Assembly (NCBI GenBank): GCA_963837695.1
Contig: CAWINZ010000001.1
Span: 1-64,000, forward strand
Origin: VRUE01 sp963837695
Lineage (GTDB): Bacteria > Actinomycetota > Thermoleophilia > Solirubrobacterales > 70-9
Reading direction: 5' to 3'
Length of the DNA: 64,000 nt
The notes beneath the pieces were generated by a model. It made no database searches, had not been told where the DNA came from, and worked only from the letters and a program-made list of their open reading frames with translations. Each line of letters opens with the position of its first letter. Positions within the stretch are counted from its first letter, which is position 1. Below, in pieces: positions 54,722 to 62,929 of the stretch. The position numbers and the translations under genes were made by a program.

Positions 54722-55246
54722 TTATGGGAAGAACTGTTCTATTAGGCCCCCGGCGGGGCCTAGAAAGCTTTCTAGGTTGGTCAGCAGCGAACGCGCGTCC
54801 TTGATCAGTTCGATTGCCTGGTCGACCGGGATCTGACGCACCGTGGCGCGCAGGGGCGCGGCGAGGAGTGGGTTGAGGGCGCCGGCGCGTTCGGCATCGC
54901 CGATCGCGCGCAGCAGGCCGGCGCGTATCGCACGTGCCAGCTCGGCGTCGCCGATCCCGTAGCGCTTGCTGAAGCGTTCACGCGATTGCGGGGTGGCGAG
55001 CGCCCGCGCAAGCGTCTCGCGGCTGACGCCCAGCTCACAGGCGGCGCCGTCGAGCGCCGAGAGCGAGAACTGCTGCGCGATCCCCTGTAGGCCTTCGGGT
55101 TCGGTCCAGGGCCGCGGCTTGCACGGGTCCTGCGTCTTCGCCGGCTCATACGAGGACCCGCCGGCGGCGAGATAGGCGACGACGAGGGCCAGCGAGGCGG
55201 CGATCGCGGCGAGGACCAGAAACCGTCCTTTCCCCTCCCCGCTCAT
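54722..55246 (-). CDS. Hypothetical membrane-anchored protein
   Basis: 174 residues. An N-terminal helix (FLVLAAIAASLALVVAYLAA) anchors an extracytoplasmic helical domain with two Cys (DPCKPRPW and GAACELGVS) that could pair. The motif FSLSALDGAACELGVSRETL, ARALATPQSRERFSKRYGIG recurs in proteins next to MFS genes, but I do not recognise a family. ATG 55246 overlaps the MFS stop, so it is translationally coupled to the transporter. Confidence 0.6.
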   Translation of the reverse strand: MSGEGKGRFLVLAAIAASLALVVAYLAAGGSSYEPAKTQDPCKPRPWTEPEGLQGIAQQFSLSALDGAACELGVSRETLARALATPQSRERFSKRYGIGDAELARAIRAGLLRAIGDAERAGALNPLLAAPLRATVRQIPVDQAIELIKDARSLLTNLESFLGPAGGLIEQFFP

Positions 55247-56610
55247 AGATCCACCCGCCGCGCCAGGCCGATCGGGATCAAAGCCAGCAGCCCGATCAGG
55301 GCGCCGAGGCCGAAGGAGGGGCTGAAGGCGTGGGTCGCGGCGCGGTCGAGCTGGTCCTGCAGTTCTTCGCGCAGGAGGATCACGTCGGCGCGGGTAGCGG
55401 GGTTTTCAGGCAGCGGCTCGAAAGCGGGGCCAAGCGTCGGCACCTTCCCCCGCTCGCCTTCGAGCCGATCCTCGATCCGCTGGGCGAGCTGTAGCTTCAG
55501 CAACGGTTCGACCTTCGAGTCGAGCACGACCGCGGTGCTGGCGTCGAGCGCGTCATGGCGTTGCTGGGCGAGGTCGGCGGTGAACAGCGGGGTCAGCACG
55601 ATCAGGCCGATCGCGACGCCGGCGTGCCGGGCGGAGATCGTCCAGCCACCATGGATCGCCTGCGGCGCCCGCCCGGCAAGCGCCGTCTCGGTCAGTGCCG
55701 AGAGGACCAGGGCGAGGCCGAGGCCGACCAGGATCTGCGGCGGCACGGTCAGCACGACGTCGGCGTGCGGCAGCAGGGCGAGGCCACCGAGGCCGCCGGC
55801 GACGAGGATCGCCCCCGCGGCTGCCCGGGCGCGCTCGCTTCCCACCGCCGGCCCCAGGCGGGCGCCGAGCAGGGCCGCCAGAGGCATCGCGGAAACGACA
55901 ATCGCAGCGCCGATAGGGCTCAGGCGCCAGCCTTCGATCAGCAGCAGGACGAGCAGGAACAGCGCCGCGGCGATCGCCGCCGAGACCATTGCCAGGGCCA
56001 GGTTGGCGAGCAGGTGCGGGCGGCCGGTGCGGCGCAGCTCGGTTGAGATGACGCCCGTTGCCGCCTCGTGCCGGGCGACGGCAAGGACCGGCACTCCGGC
56101 GACAATCGCGATCGGCGCCTGGAGCAGAAAGATCGATTGCCAGGAGACGAGCTCAGTGAGCAGGCCGCCGACCGCCGGGCCGAGGGCGGCGCCGGCGGCG
56201 CCGGCCGTCGCCCAGATGGCAACCGCGCGGCGCTCGGAGCCGACCGTGGCCGGGAGCAGCTCCAGGACCGCGGTGACCGCCAGGGCACCGCCCAGCGCCT
56301 GCACGCAGCGGGCGGCGATAAGGGTGCTCAGCTCGGTCGAGAGCCCACAGGCGAGCCCGGCGCCGGCGAAGACGGCGAGGCCGATCGCCGCCGCGCGGCC
56401 GGGGCCGATGCGCCGTGCGAAGTGCGCGGCGGGGACCGCGGCCAGGGCCATCACCAGGTTGAAGGAGATCAGCACCCAGGTCACGCCGGCGACGCTGGTG
56501 TCCAGGTCGCGGTAGATCTGCGGCAGCGCCAGGACGACGATCGAGGAGTCGGCGAGGACGAGGGCGACGGCGACCGCGAGGGCGGTCAAGCGAGGGCGCG
56601 GCGGGTTCAA
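55243..56610 (-). CDS. MFS transporter, DHA2-like
   Basis: 455 residues, intact, with 12-14 helices. LVLADSSIVVLALPQIYRDL and AGVTWVLISFNLVMALAAVP, then RCVQALGGALAVTAVLELLP are motif D1/C-like blocks of drug/proton antiporters. A charged loop (LLREELQDQLDRAATHAF) precedes the last helix. The start is TTG 56610, overlapping the slt TGA by three bases. The substrate is unknown. Confidence 0.82.
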   Translation of the reverse strand: MNPPRPRLTALAVAVALVLADSSIVVLALPQIYRDLDTSVAGVTWVLISFNLVMALAAVPAAHFARRIGPGRAAAIGLAVFAGAGLACGLSTELSTLIAARCVQALGGALAVTAVLELLPATVGSERRAVAIWATAGAAGAALGPAVGGLLTELVSWQSIFLLQAPIAIVAGVPVLAVARHEAATGVISTELRRTGRPHLLANLALAMVSAAIAAALFLLVLLLIEGWRLSPIGAAIVVSAMPLAALLGARLGPAVGSERARAAAGAILVAGGLGGLALLPHADVVLTVPPQILVGLGLALVLSALTETALAGRAPQAIHGGWTISARHAGVAIGLIVLTPLFTADLAQQRHDALDASTAVVLDSKVEPLLKLQLAQRIEDRLEGERGKVPTLGPAFEPLPENPATRADVILLREELQDQLDRAATHAFSPSFGLGALIGLLALIPIGLARRVDL

Positions 56611-57188
56611 TAGCCCAGCTCCTTGGCGTACTTGTCGCGATACGCCCGCTGCTTGTCGAGCACGTCTTCGACGTAGGCGCGGGTTTCGGGGAAGGGAATC
56701 GCGGCCACGGTCAACGCACTCCCGCCCCAGCGATTGACGTTGGTCGGGCCGGCGTTATAGGCGGCAAGGGCGGCAACCACATCTCCTTCATAGCGGTCGA
56801 GGAGTTCGCGCAGCAGATAGGTCCCGTAACGGATGTTGATTTCCGGATCGCCGAGGTCGCCGAACTGGAAGGTGGTGCCACCGCTGTGGCGCTCGATGTC
56901 CTTGGCTGCTTGCGGCGTGATCTGCATCAGGCCGCGTGCGCCGGCGCTGGAGGTGCGGTCGTCGAACTTCGACTCGGCGTAGATCACGGCGGCGATCAGG
57001 GATGCGTCGACGTGCTTTTCGTCTGCCTGCTGACGGATGATGTCCTCGTGGCGCAGCGGCAGCGTCAGCTCCTGGATCACGTCGCCGAACTTGCCGAATA
57101 GCCCCAGCGCCAAGCCCGCGGCGACGCCGGCCATGACGGCCGCCCCGCCGACGAGCAGCCGTCTCCGGCGCCTCGCCGTTCGCTTCAT
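56607..57188 (-). CDS. Lytic transglycosylase, Slt family
   Basis: 193 residues. A basic start and one N-terminal helix (GGAAVMAGVAAGLALGLFG) place it at the membrane. The SLT domain has IAAVIYAESKFDDRTSSAGA (catalytic Glu), ARGLMQITPQAAKDIERHSG and VVAALAAYNAGPTNVNRWGG, the family triad of motifs. It cleaves peptidoglycan between MurNAc and GlcNAc. ATG 57188 overlaps the coaE stop. Confidence 0.92.
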   Translation of the reverse strand: MKRTARRRRRLLVGGAAVMAGVAAGLALGLFGKFGDVIQELTLPLRHEDIIRQQADEKHVDASLIAAVIYAESKFDDRTSSAGARGLMQITPQAAKDIERHSGGTTFQFGDLGDPEINIRYGTYLLRELLDRYEGDVVAALAAYNAGPTNVNRWGGSALTVAAIPFPETRAYVEDVLDKQRAYRDKYAKELGY

Positions 57189-57769
57189 GCACGCAGCTTC
57201 TCGACAAGGGCGGACAGCTCCCGCTCGAGGTCCTCGACGCTGCCGTCGTTCTCGACGACGTGCGCCGCGCGCGACGCCTTTTCTGCCTGGGCCAGCTGAC
57301 GCGCCTCGCGCTCGTCGACGAGGGCATGGCCGCGCGCCCGGGCGCGCTCAGCCCGCACCGCGTCCGAAGTGACAACCGCGACGGTCGTGCCGAAGACCCC
57401 CTCCATCCCGGTCTCGAACAGCAACGGCACCTCGACGACGGCCACATCGGCCTCTTCGGGCAACGATGCAAGCCAGGCACCGATCCGTTCTCCCACCAAG
57501 GGATGGATCTGCCCCTCGAGCCACTTCAGCTCGTCGGTGTCGGCGAAGACGATCGAGCCGATCCGCTCGCGGTCGACCTTCCCGCCGAGAGCGACCTCCT
57601 CCCCCCACCTCTCCACCAGCCGCGAAAGCAACGGCTCGCCCTCGAGCAGCTCGTGAACCACCGCGTCACTGGAGATCGTCTCCGCCCCCAGCCGCCCAAA
57701 GGCGGCAAGAGCCTCGGACTTCCCAGCCGCGATCCCTCCAGTAAGCCCGATCGTAAGCGGCCGGGCCAC
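57185..57769 (-). CDS. coaE: Dephospho-CoA kinase
   Basis: 194 residues. P-loop TIGLTGGIAAGKSEALAAFG, SSDAVVHELLEGEPL, VDRERIGSIVFAD, IHPLVGERI, VAVVEVPLLFETGMEG and VVTSDAVRAERARAR are the CoaE blocks. It performs the last step of CoA synthesis. GTG 57769 follows rpsA by eight bases. Genes rpsA-coaE are often neighbours in Actinobacteria. Confidence 0.93.
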   Translation of the reverse strand: MARPLTIGLTGGIAAGKSEALAAFGRLGAETISSDAVVHELLEGEPLLSRLVERWGEEVALGGKVDRERIGSIVFADTDELKWLEGQIHPLVGERIGAWLASLPEEADVAVVEVPLLFETGMEGVFGTTVAVVTSDAVRAERARARGHALVDEREARQLAQAEKASRAAHVVENDGSVEDLERELSALVEKLRA

Positions 57770-57777
57770 AGCCCAGC

Positions 57778-59301
57778 TCAGGACTCGGGCGGAGCCTCGG
57801 TCGACTCGTCAGCCACAGGCTCCTCAGCCTCAGGCTGCTCAGCTGCGGGCTCCGCCGGGGCCTCAGCCTCAGGCGCCTCGGCTTCAGGCTCCTCAGCCGC
57901 CTCATCGGTTGGGGCGGTCGCCTCCTCGGCAACGGGCTCCTCAGCTCCCTCAGCCACGACCTCGGCAGCAGGCTCCTCAGCTGGCGTCTCGACCGCCGGT
58001 TCCTCAGGCGCCTCGTCCGTGGGTGGCGTGGGGGTGGGTTCCTCCTCCGTAGCCTGCGAGGAGGAGGTGCCCTCCCCCGCGACAGGACCCGCGGCTGAGG
58101 CCTCCGAACCCCCGGAGTCGGCCCCAGCAGCTTCCAGCTGCTCGCCAAGGTCCCCCATCGGCATGTTCTGGCCCTCGACCCGCTTGATGCTCAGCGAGAG
58201 CCTCCGCCGCTCCTCGTCGATCTCGAGGATCTTCACGTTCAGCGTGGAGTTCGGCTCGACCACCTCGCTCGGGTTCTCGACGTGGTGGTCGGCGAGCTCG
58301 GAGATGTGGACCAGGCCCTCGACCCCGGGCAGGATCTCGACGAAAGCGCCGAAGGCGACGACCTTGGTCACCGTGCCCTCCAGCACGTCGCCCGAGCGGT
58401 GGGTGCTGATCACCCGCTGCCACGGGTCCTCCTGGGTCTGCTTGAGGCCGAGCGAGATGCGCTGGCGGTCACGGTCGATGTCGAGCACTTTGATCCGCAC
58501 CGTGTCGCCGATCGCGACGACCTCGGAGGGATGGTTGACGTGGCTCCAGGAAAGCTCGGAGATGTGGATCAGGCCGTCGATCCCCTCGAGGTCGACAAAG
58601 GCGCCGAAGTCGACGATGTTGGAGATCTTGCCCTCGACCACCTGGCCGGCCTCGAGCCGGTCGAGGATCTGCTCGCGGACCTCCTTACGCTCTTCCTCGA
58701 GCACGGCGCGCCGCGAGAGCACCACGTTGTTGCGGCTGCGGTTGAGCTCGATCACTTTGCACTCGAGCGTCTGCCCGAGGAACTCGTCGAGATTGTGGAC
58801 GCGGCGGATGTCGACCAGCGAGGCGGGCAGGAAGCCGCGCACTCCGAGGTCGAGGATCAGGCCGCCCTTGACGACCTCGATGACGCTGCCTTCGACCGGT
58901 TCGCCCGACTCGGCGGCCGCCTCGATGCGGCGCCAGGCCTTCTCGAAGCGCGCACGCTTCTTGGAGAGGACGAGGCGGCCCTCCGCGTCCTCTTTGGTGA
59001 GCACGAGCGCGTCGATCTCCTCGGCCAGCTCGACCTCGTCGGCCGGGTCGACCGACTTGCGGATCGAGAGCTCGGTCGAGGGGATGACTCCCTCCGACTT
59101 GTAGCCGATGTCGACGAGCACCTCGTCTTTGTCGATCCGCACGACCTTGCCTTTGACGACGTCACCCTCGTCGAAGGAGACCATCGTCGCCGCGTAGTTC
59201 GGCACGATCTTGCCGTCGATTTCGACCAGCAGGCCGTTGGAGCCCTCGACCGGGGAACCGGTCGGAGCGTCAGGAGTCAAGGTCGTATCGGTCAAGGACA
59301 C
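57778..59301 (-). CDS. rpsA: Ribosomal protein S1
   Basis: Four S1 (OB-fold) domains can be read: DEGDVVKGKVVRIDKDEVLV, GEPVEGSVIEVVKGGLILDL, GQVVEGKISNIVDFGAFVDL and GDVLEGTVTKVVAFGAFVEI, each about 70 residues. The last 110 residues are a Glu/Ala/Pro-rich acidic tail with repeated EEP/EAPE units and no Lys. S1 recruits mRNA to the 30S subunit. GTG 59301 was chosen over the upstream GTG at 59358 because SLTDTT follows and the divergent gene begins at 59321. Confidence 0.9.
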   Translation of the reverse strand: MSLTDTTLTPDAPTGSPVEGSNGLLVEIDGKIVPNYAATMVSFDEGDVVKGKVVRIDKDEVLVDIGYKSEGVIPSTELSIRKSVDPADEVELAEEIDALVLTKEDAEGRLVLSKKRARFEKAWRRIEAAAESGEPVEGSVIEVVKGGLILDLGVRGFLPASLVDIRRVHNLDEFLGQTLECKVIELNRSRNNVVLSRRAVLEEERKEVREQILDRLEAGQVVEGKISNIVDFGAFVDLEGIDGLIHISELSWSHVNHPSEVVAIGDTVRIKVLDIDRDRQRISLGLKQTQEDPWQRVISTHRSGDVLEGTVTKVVAFGAFVEILPGVEGLVHISELADHHVENPSEVVEPNSTLNVKILEIDEERRRLSLSIKRVEGQNMPMGDLGEQLEAAGADSGGSEASAAGPVAGEGTSSSQATEEEPTPTPPTDEAPEEPAVETPAEEPAAEVVAEGAEEPVAEEATAPTDEAAEEPEAEAPEAEAPAEPAAEQPEAEEPVADESTEAPPES

Positions 59302-59320
59302 AGCGGGGGATAATTGCAGA

Positions 59321-60535
59321 GTGGATACGCTCCACGTCGTGCCGGTTAGAGCGACCAAGCGCGGCGACGAGCGAACTCCGTTGACTGGGGAGTATGACGT
59401 GTTGATCTGCGGGGCCAGCTTCGCCGGTCTCGCAGTGGCCCGCGAGCTGGCCGGCTCCGGCGCCGACGTGCTGATCGTCGATCGCTACGAGATCGGCGAG
59501 CGGCAGACCTCGGCCTGCGGCATCCCCACCGAGTGGCTGCGGAAGACCGGCCTGATCGGCGCCGAGCGGCAGCGCTTCGACTCGCTGCTCATCCACACGC
59601 CACACGGCAAGAGGCGTTACGAGCTGCCCTGGACCTTCTCGACCTTCGACTACCGCACGCTCTGCGAGCTGCTCTGGGACCAGTGCGACGCCCGCTTCGA
59701 GACCGCAAAGGTGAACGGCCGCGCCGCGGCGGCCAACGGCGACGGCGCGATCGCGGTCGATACCGACCGCGGCGTGCTCTCAGCCCCGCTCGTCGTCGAC
59801 GCGCTCGGCTGGCGTCGCATGCTCGCCTCCGGCGACGGCTTCCAGCCCCCCGACGCGCCGCTCTCGCGCGGCCTCGAGGTGCACCCGGGCGGCAGCAGCG
59901 AGGACCTCGAGGTGTGGATCGACCGGCGCTATGTCCCGGCGGGCTACGGCTGGTCCTTCCCGGCTCGCGACGAGCTGCGGATCGGCGTCGGCTCCTTCGA
60001 CCCCCGCTTCCATGTCCGCGCGACGACCGAGCTGCTGGCCGAAGACCTCGGCAGCGAGCGCGTCCGCTACCAAGGGAACTGGATCCCGCACAAGCTGCGC
60101 CGCGCCACTGAGGGCGGCGTCTTCTTCGTCGGCGACTCGGCCGGCCACTGTCTGCCGCTGACCGCCGAGGGGATCAGGACCGCGCTCTACTTCGGCGTCG
60201 CGCTCGGGCGCGAGCTGCGCGACGCCTACGAGGGAAATCAGGACCGCGACCGCGCGGCGTCCCGCTACACGGAGTTCCACGACTCCCACGAGTGGAAGTT
60301 CCGCTGGATGCTGCGCGTGCAGCAACTCGTGCCGCGCATTCCCCCGCGCCTGCTGGGCCCGATGATCCGGCTGCTCGGCTCCAAGCGCTTCGTCGACTGG
60401 TCCTTCGAGCACTACCTGCGGATCGCGCCGCCGCCGGCCTCAGCGGACGACGAGAACGGTGCCGGCCATCAACAGGGCGACGCCGAGAATCCGCTCGGGG
60501 CTGAGCGGGACCTGGTCGAGGCCGAACAGGCCTAA
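59321..60535 (+). CDS. Geranylgeranyl-reductase-like FAD-dependent oxidoreductase
   Basis: 404 residues from GTG 59321. Rossmann start YDVLICGASFAGLAVARELA (GxGxxG-like GASFAG), ADVLIVDRYEIGERQTSACG, FDYRTLCELLWDQCD, and GVFFVGDSAGHCLPLTAEGI (the second FAD motif, GDSAGxxxPLxxxGI). These fit the GGR/ChlP superfamily, which reduces prenyl chains. Its last 32 codons overlap the 3' end of the convergent DMT gene by 96 bases. The start lies 20 bases from rpsA, so the two share a promoter gap. Confidence 0.8.
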   Translation: MDTLHVVPVRATKRGDERTPLTGEYDVLICGASFAGLAVARELAGSGADVLIVDRYEIGERQTSACGIPTEWLRKTGLIGAERQRFDSLLIHTPHGKRRYELPWTFSTFDYRTLCELLWDQCDARFETAKVNGRAAAANGDGAIAVDTDRGVLSAPLVVDALGWRRMLASGDGFQPPDAPLSRGLEVHPGGSSEDLEVWIDRRYVPAGYGWSFPARDELRIGVGSFDPRFHVRATTELLAEDLGSERVRYQGNWIPHKLRRATEGGVFFVGDSAGHCLPLTAEGIRTALYFGVALGRELRDAYEGNQDRDRAASRYTEFHDSHEWKFRWMLRVQQLVPRIPPRLLGPMIRLLGSKRFVDWSFEHYLRIAPPPASADDENGAGHQQGDAENPLGAERDLVEAEQA

Positions 60536-60877
60536 ACGGTCGATCGCCACCGAGGCGGTCAGCTGGCCCGCGATCGTCGCCGCCGCCACGCCGCCGGCGC
60601 CGACCACAGAGACGGCGATCAGCGCGTTGGTGACGTAGACCGCGCCGAGCAGCCCGCCGAGCAGGTAATACCAGCTGACGTCGAAGGTCGAGCCGAGGCC
60701 GCCGGCCTTGCCGCTGAGGACGACGATCGCGGCGAGGGCGATAGTGCCGACGCCGAAGGAGACGAGCGCCGCCGGCAGGCTGCCGGTCCCCCGGCCGAGC
60801 CCGGCGTTGATCGGCGCCTGCAGCGCGATCAGGCCGCCGGCAAGCGCGGTGAGGAGGACCGCAAGGCCCTTATCCAC
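60440..60877 (-). CDS. DMT-family small transporter (YdcZ/DUF606)
   Basis: 145 residues with five helices: GLAVLLTALAGGLIALQAPI, NAGLGRGTGSLPAALVSFGV, WYYLLGGLLGAVYVTNALIA, VSVVGAGGVAAATIAGQLTA and ILGVALLMAGTVLVVR. The opening ALQAPINAGLGR and the GAxxGGLLGA pattern are typical of YdcZ (DUF606). The substrate is unknown. It ends inside the convergent flavoprotein gene. Confidence 0.82.
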   Translation of the reverse strand: MDKGLAVLLTALAGGLIALQAPINAGLGRGTGSLPAALVSFGVGTIALAAIVVLSGKAGGLGSTFDVSWYYLLGGLLGAVYVTNALIAVSVVGAGGVAAATIAGQLTASVAIDRLGLFGLDQVPLSPERILGVALLMAGTVLVVR

Positions 60878-60997
60878 GAGCGTGGCCTGACGAGAGCGTG
60901 ATTTTCGTGCGGCGCGCGTGTTGCATCGAACAAGAGTCCGCGGTGGTTGAACCGCCGTGCTGTCATATCAGTACCGCAAGGAGAGATCGAGCCGCAG

Positions 60998-62368
60998 ATG
61001 CCACCACCAGCCGAGGGATTCGCCTCCCGTTTCTTCGTCGGCACCGCCCTGCGCACGCAGCCGGACCGGCGGCTGGTCACGCTCGTCCGCGAGGGGTACG
61101 AGACCGCCTTCGAGGAGATCGTGCGGCGCTATGGGCGGCCACTCGGGCGCTACGCCGCATCGATCGTCGGCGGGCGCTCCGAGGACGTTCTCCAGGACGC
61201 CTTGGCGAAGGCCCTGCCGGCGCTGCGCCGCGACGACGCCGAGATCGACCTGCGGCCGTGGCTCTTTCGGATCGTCCGCAACACGGCGCTGAACGATCTG
61301 CGCGACAGGCCTCCGTCAGCTGAGGCTCTCGCGGAGACGATCGCCGGGGGGCGTAACCCGGTCGAGGAGCTTGAAAGCCGCGAGGAGCTCGCCGACCTGA
61401 TCAGGCGCCTGCAGGCGCTGCCCGAGCCGCAGCGTGCGGCCATTGTCATGCGAGAGCTGGAGGGGCTCGGCCACGATGAGATCGCGGCGGCGCTGGGCCT
61501 CAGCGACGGCGGCGCCCGGCAGGCGATCTACCGGGCACGGCAGGCGCTCCGCGACGGCGCGGGCATGCTCATCCCGCTGCCGCTCCTGCAGGCGATGCTT
61601 GCCGGCGGTGGCTCCGGCGCAGCGGATTCGGCGATCGGCGCGGGTGCGAGCGCGGCGGGACTCGGCGGGACCGGGGTAGCACTGAAAGCAACCGCCGTGA
61701 CCGTCCTGGCGGTTGGCGCCGTCGGCGCCGGCATCGTCGCACAGGGACATCGGCACGTCGAACCGCGCGGCGGGGGCGCAAACCGGGCTGCGCGCAGCGC
61801 CAGGTCCGGCGCAGAGCGTGTTTCCACGCCCCTGCCCGCTGTGGCGCCTGCCGCGAACGTGGAGCAGCGGGCGGGCGAGGGTACGCGAGGCCGGGCCAGG
61901 CGACACGGCGGTGGGCGGGATGAAGCTCGGCTCGGCCGCTCGGCCGCTCTCGCCGCGAGTCGTGTAGACGGACCCGGCCCGTCGGCCCGGCATGGATCGC
62001 CGCATCGCGAGCATGGCCACGGCGGGCCGGACGGGAGCAGCGGCCACCCAGGCCGACACCCCGGCGGACACGGCCCCGGGGGCGGCGGCCCACGTCCCGG
62101 GCGCCATCGCGGCGACCCCGCGCCGCCGGGCCACGAAGGGCGTGGCGAACGCGGTGGCCGGCGCGACGGCAGCGGGGGCACGGGCTCGCCCAAGGCCGGT
62201 GGGCATCGCGGCGGCGGCTCCGGCTCCGCTCGCAAGCCGAGCCATCCTCCCGCACCCCCGGACGGAGAAGAGTCGGGCGGATCGGGTGGCCGCGACGAAC
62301 CTGGCGACCCCACCGGTGAAACGGCCGATGGCGGCTCCGGTGCCCGGGGCGGCGAAGAACCTCAGTGA
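60998..62368 (+). CDS. ECF sigma factor with C-terminal membrane anchor and Gly/His-rich tail
   Basis: 456 residues. Sigma region 2 (about 28-105: YETAFEEIVRRYGRPLGRYA, SEDVLQDALAKALPAL, LFRIVRNTALNDLRDR) and region 4 (about 138-190: LPEPQRAAIVMRELEGLGHD, EIAAALGLSDGGARQAIYRA) are complete. A membrane helix follows at about 227-249, and then about 200 residues rich in Gly, His, Pro, Ser and Arg. Such fused tails replace or supplement an anti-sigma factor. ATG 60998 lies about 13 bases after AAGGAGAG; TTG 60947 is an alternative. Confidence 0.82.
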   Translation: MPPPAEGFASRFFVGTALRTQPDRRLVTLVREGYETAFEEIVRRYGRPLGRYAASIVGGRSEDVLQDALAKALPALRRDDAEIDLRPWLFRIVRNTALNDLRDRPPSAEALAETIAGGRNPVEELESREELADLIRRLQALPEPQRAAIVMRELEGLGHDEIAAALGLSDGGARQAIYRARQALRDGAGMLIPLPLLQAMLAGGGSGAADSAIGAGASAAGLGGTGVALKATAVTVLAVGAVGAGIVAQGHRHVEPRGGGANRAARSARSGAERVSTPLPAVAPAANVEQRAGEGTRGRARRHGGGRDEARLGRSAALAASRVDGPGPSARHGSPHREHGHGGPDGSSGHPGRHPGGHGPGGGGPRPGRHRGDPAPPGHEGRGERGGRRDGSGGTGSPKAGGHRGGGSGSARKPSHPPAPPDGEESGGSGGRDEPGDPTGETADGGSGARGGEEPQ

Positions 62369-62434
62369 TCTTCGCCCTCGCTTGGTGTTCTTCTAAGTGA
62401 AGTGTGTTCAGGCAAACAAACGTAGGAGGCAAAG

Positions 62435-62917
62435 ATGAATCCGCAGGGCAATAGGACCCGGCTCGCAGCGGTGCTGGTCGCAGTCGCGGCGGCCCTGGCA
62501 CTCGTGGCGCTGCCGGGCCTCGCTGCAGCGCACCACGGTCACGACGGCCCGGCCGACGCCGGCACGATCCAGTCCTTCGACCAGGAAACCGGCGCCCTCG
62601 CCATCGACCTGGCCGACGGCGGCAGCGTGAGCGGGCTCGTCACTCCCCGCACGCACATTCATTGCGACAATGGCAGGCACCAGGGCCGACACGGCCTGCG
62701 CCATCGCCTGCGTGGGCACGGCGCCACCGCGCCGGGCCACAGCGAGAACCCCGGCAAGGGCGCCGAGCACTCGGCCCGCTGCACGACCGACGACCTGGTC
62801 ACGGGGGCAACGGTCAAGTTCGCCGACCTGGTCCTCGTCGACGGCAAGGCGATCTTCAAACTGGTCGCGCTTCCGAAGCCGTCCGCGCCTGAGCCGGTGG
62901 CACCGCCGAGCAGCTAG
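62435..62917 (+). CDS. Secreted His-rich protein (DUF5666-like)
   Basis: 160 residues with a clear signal peptide (VLVAVAAALALVALPGLAAA, cleavage after AHA/AAA region). The mature part starts HHGHDGPADAG and has beta-rich blocks TIQSFDQETGALAIDLADGG, SVSGLVTPRTHIHCD and LVTGATVKFADLVLVDGKAI, the barrel-like pattern of DUF5666. About 14 His and two Cys suggest metal binding. The Shine-Dalgarno AGGAGG precedes ATG 62435 by seven bases. It lies 66 bases after the sigma gene and may be part of its regulon. Confidence 0.7.
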   Translation: MNPQGNRTRLAAVLVAVAAALALVALPGLAAAHHGHDGPADAGTIQSFDQETGALAIDLADGGSVSGLVTPRTHIHCDNGRHQGRHGLRHRLRGHGATAPGHSENPGKGAEHSARCTTDDLVTGATVKFADLVLVDGKAIFKLVALPKPSAPEPVAPPSS

Positions 62918-62929
62918 GGCGGGTCCACG

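Noticed and set aside
54743..54762. An 8-bp GC-rich hairpin as terminator of the XRE gene
   Set aside because: It lies within the coding 3' end of the convergent hypothetical gene and has no T run; coding explains the sequence.
57260..59104. A Ser-rich 614-codon frame antisense to rpsA/coaE
   Set aside because: Mirror of the Glu/Ala-rich S1 tail; no recognisable protein.
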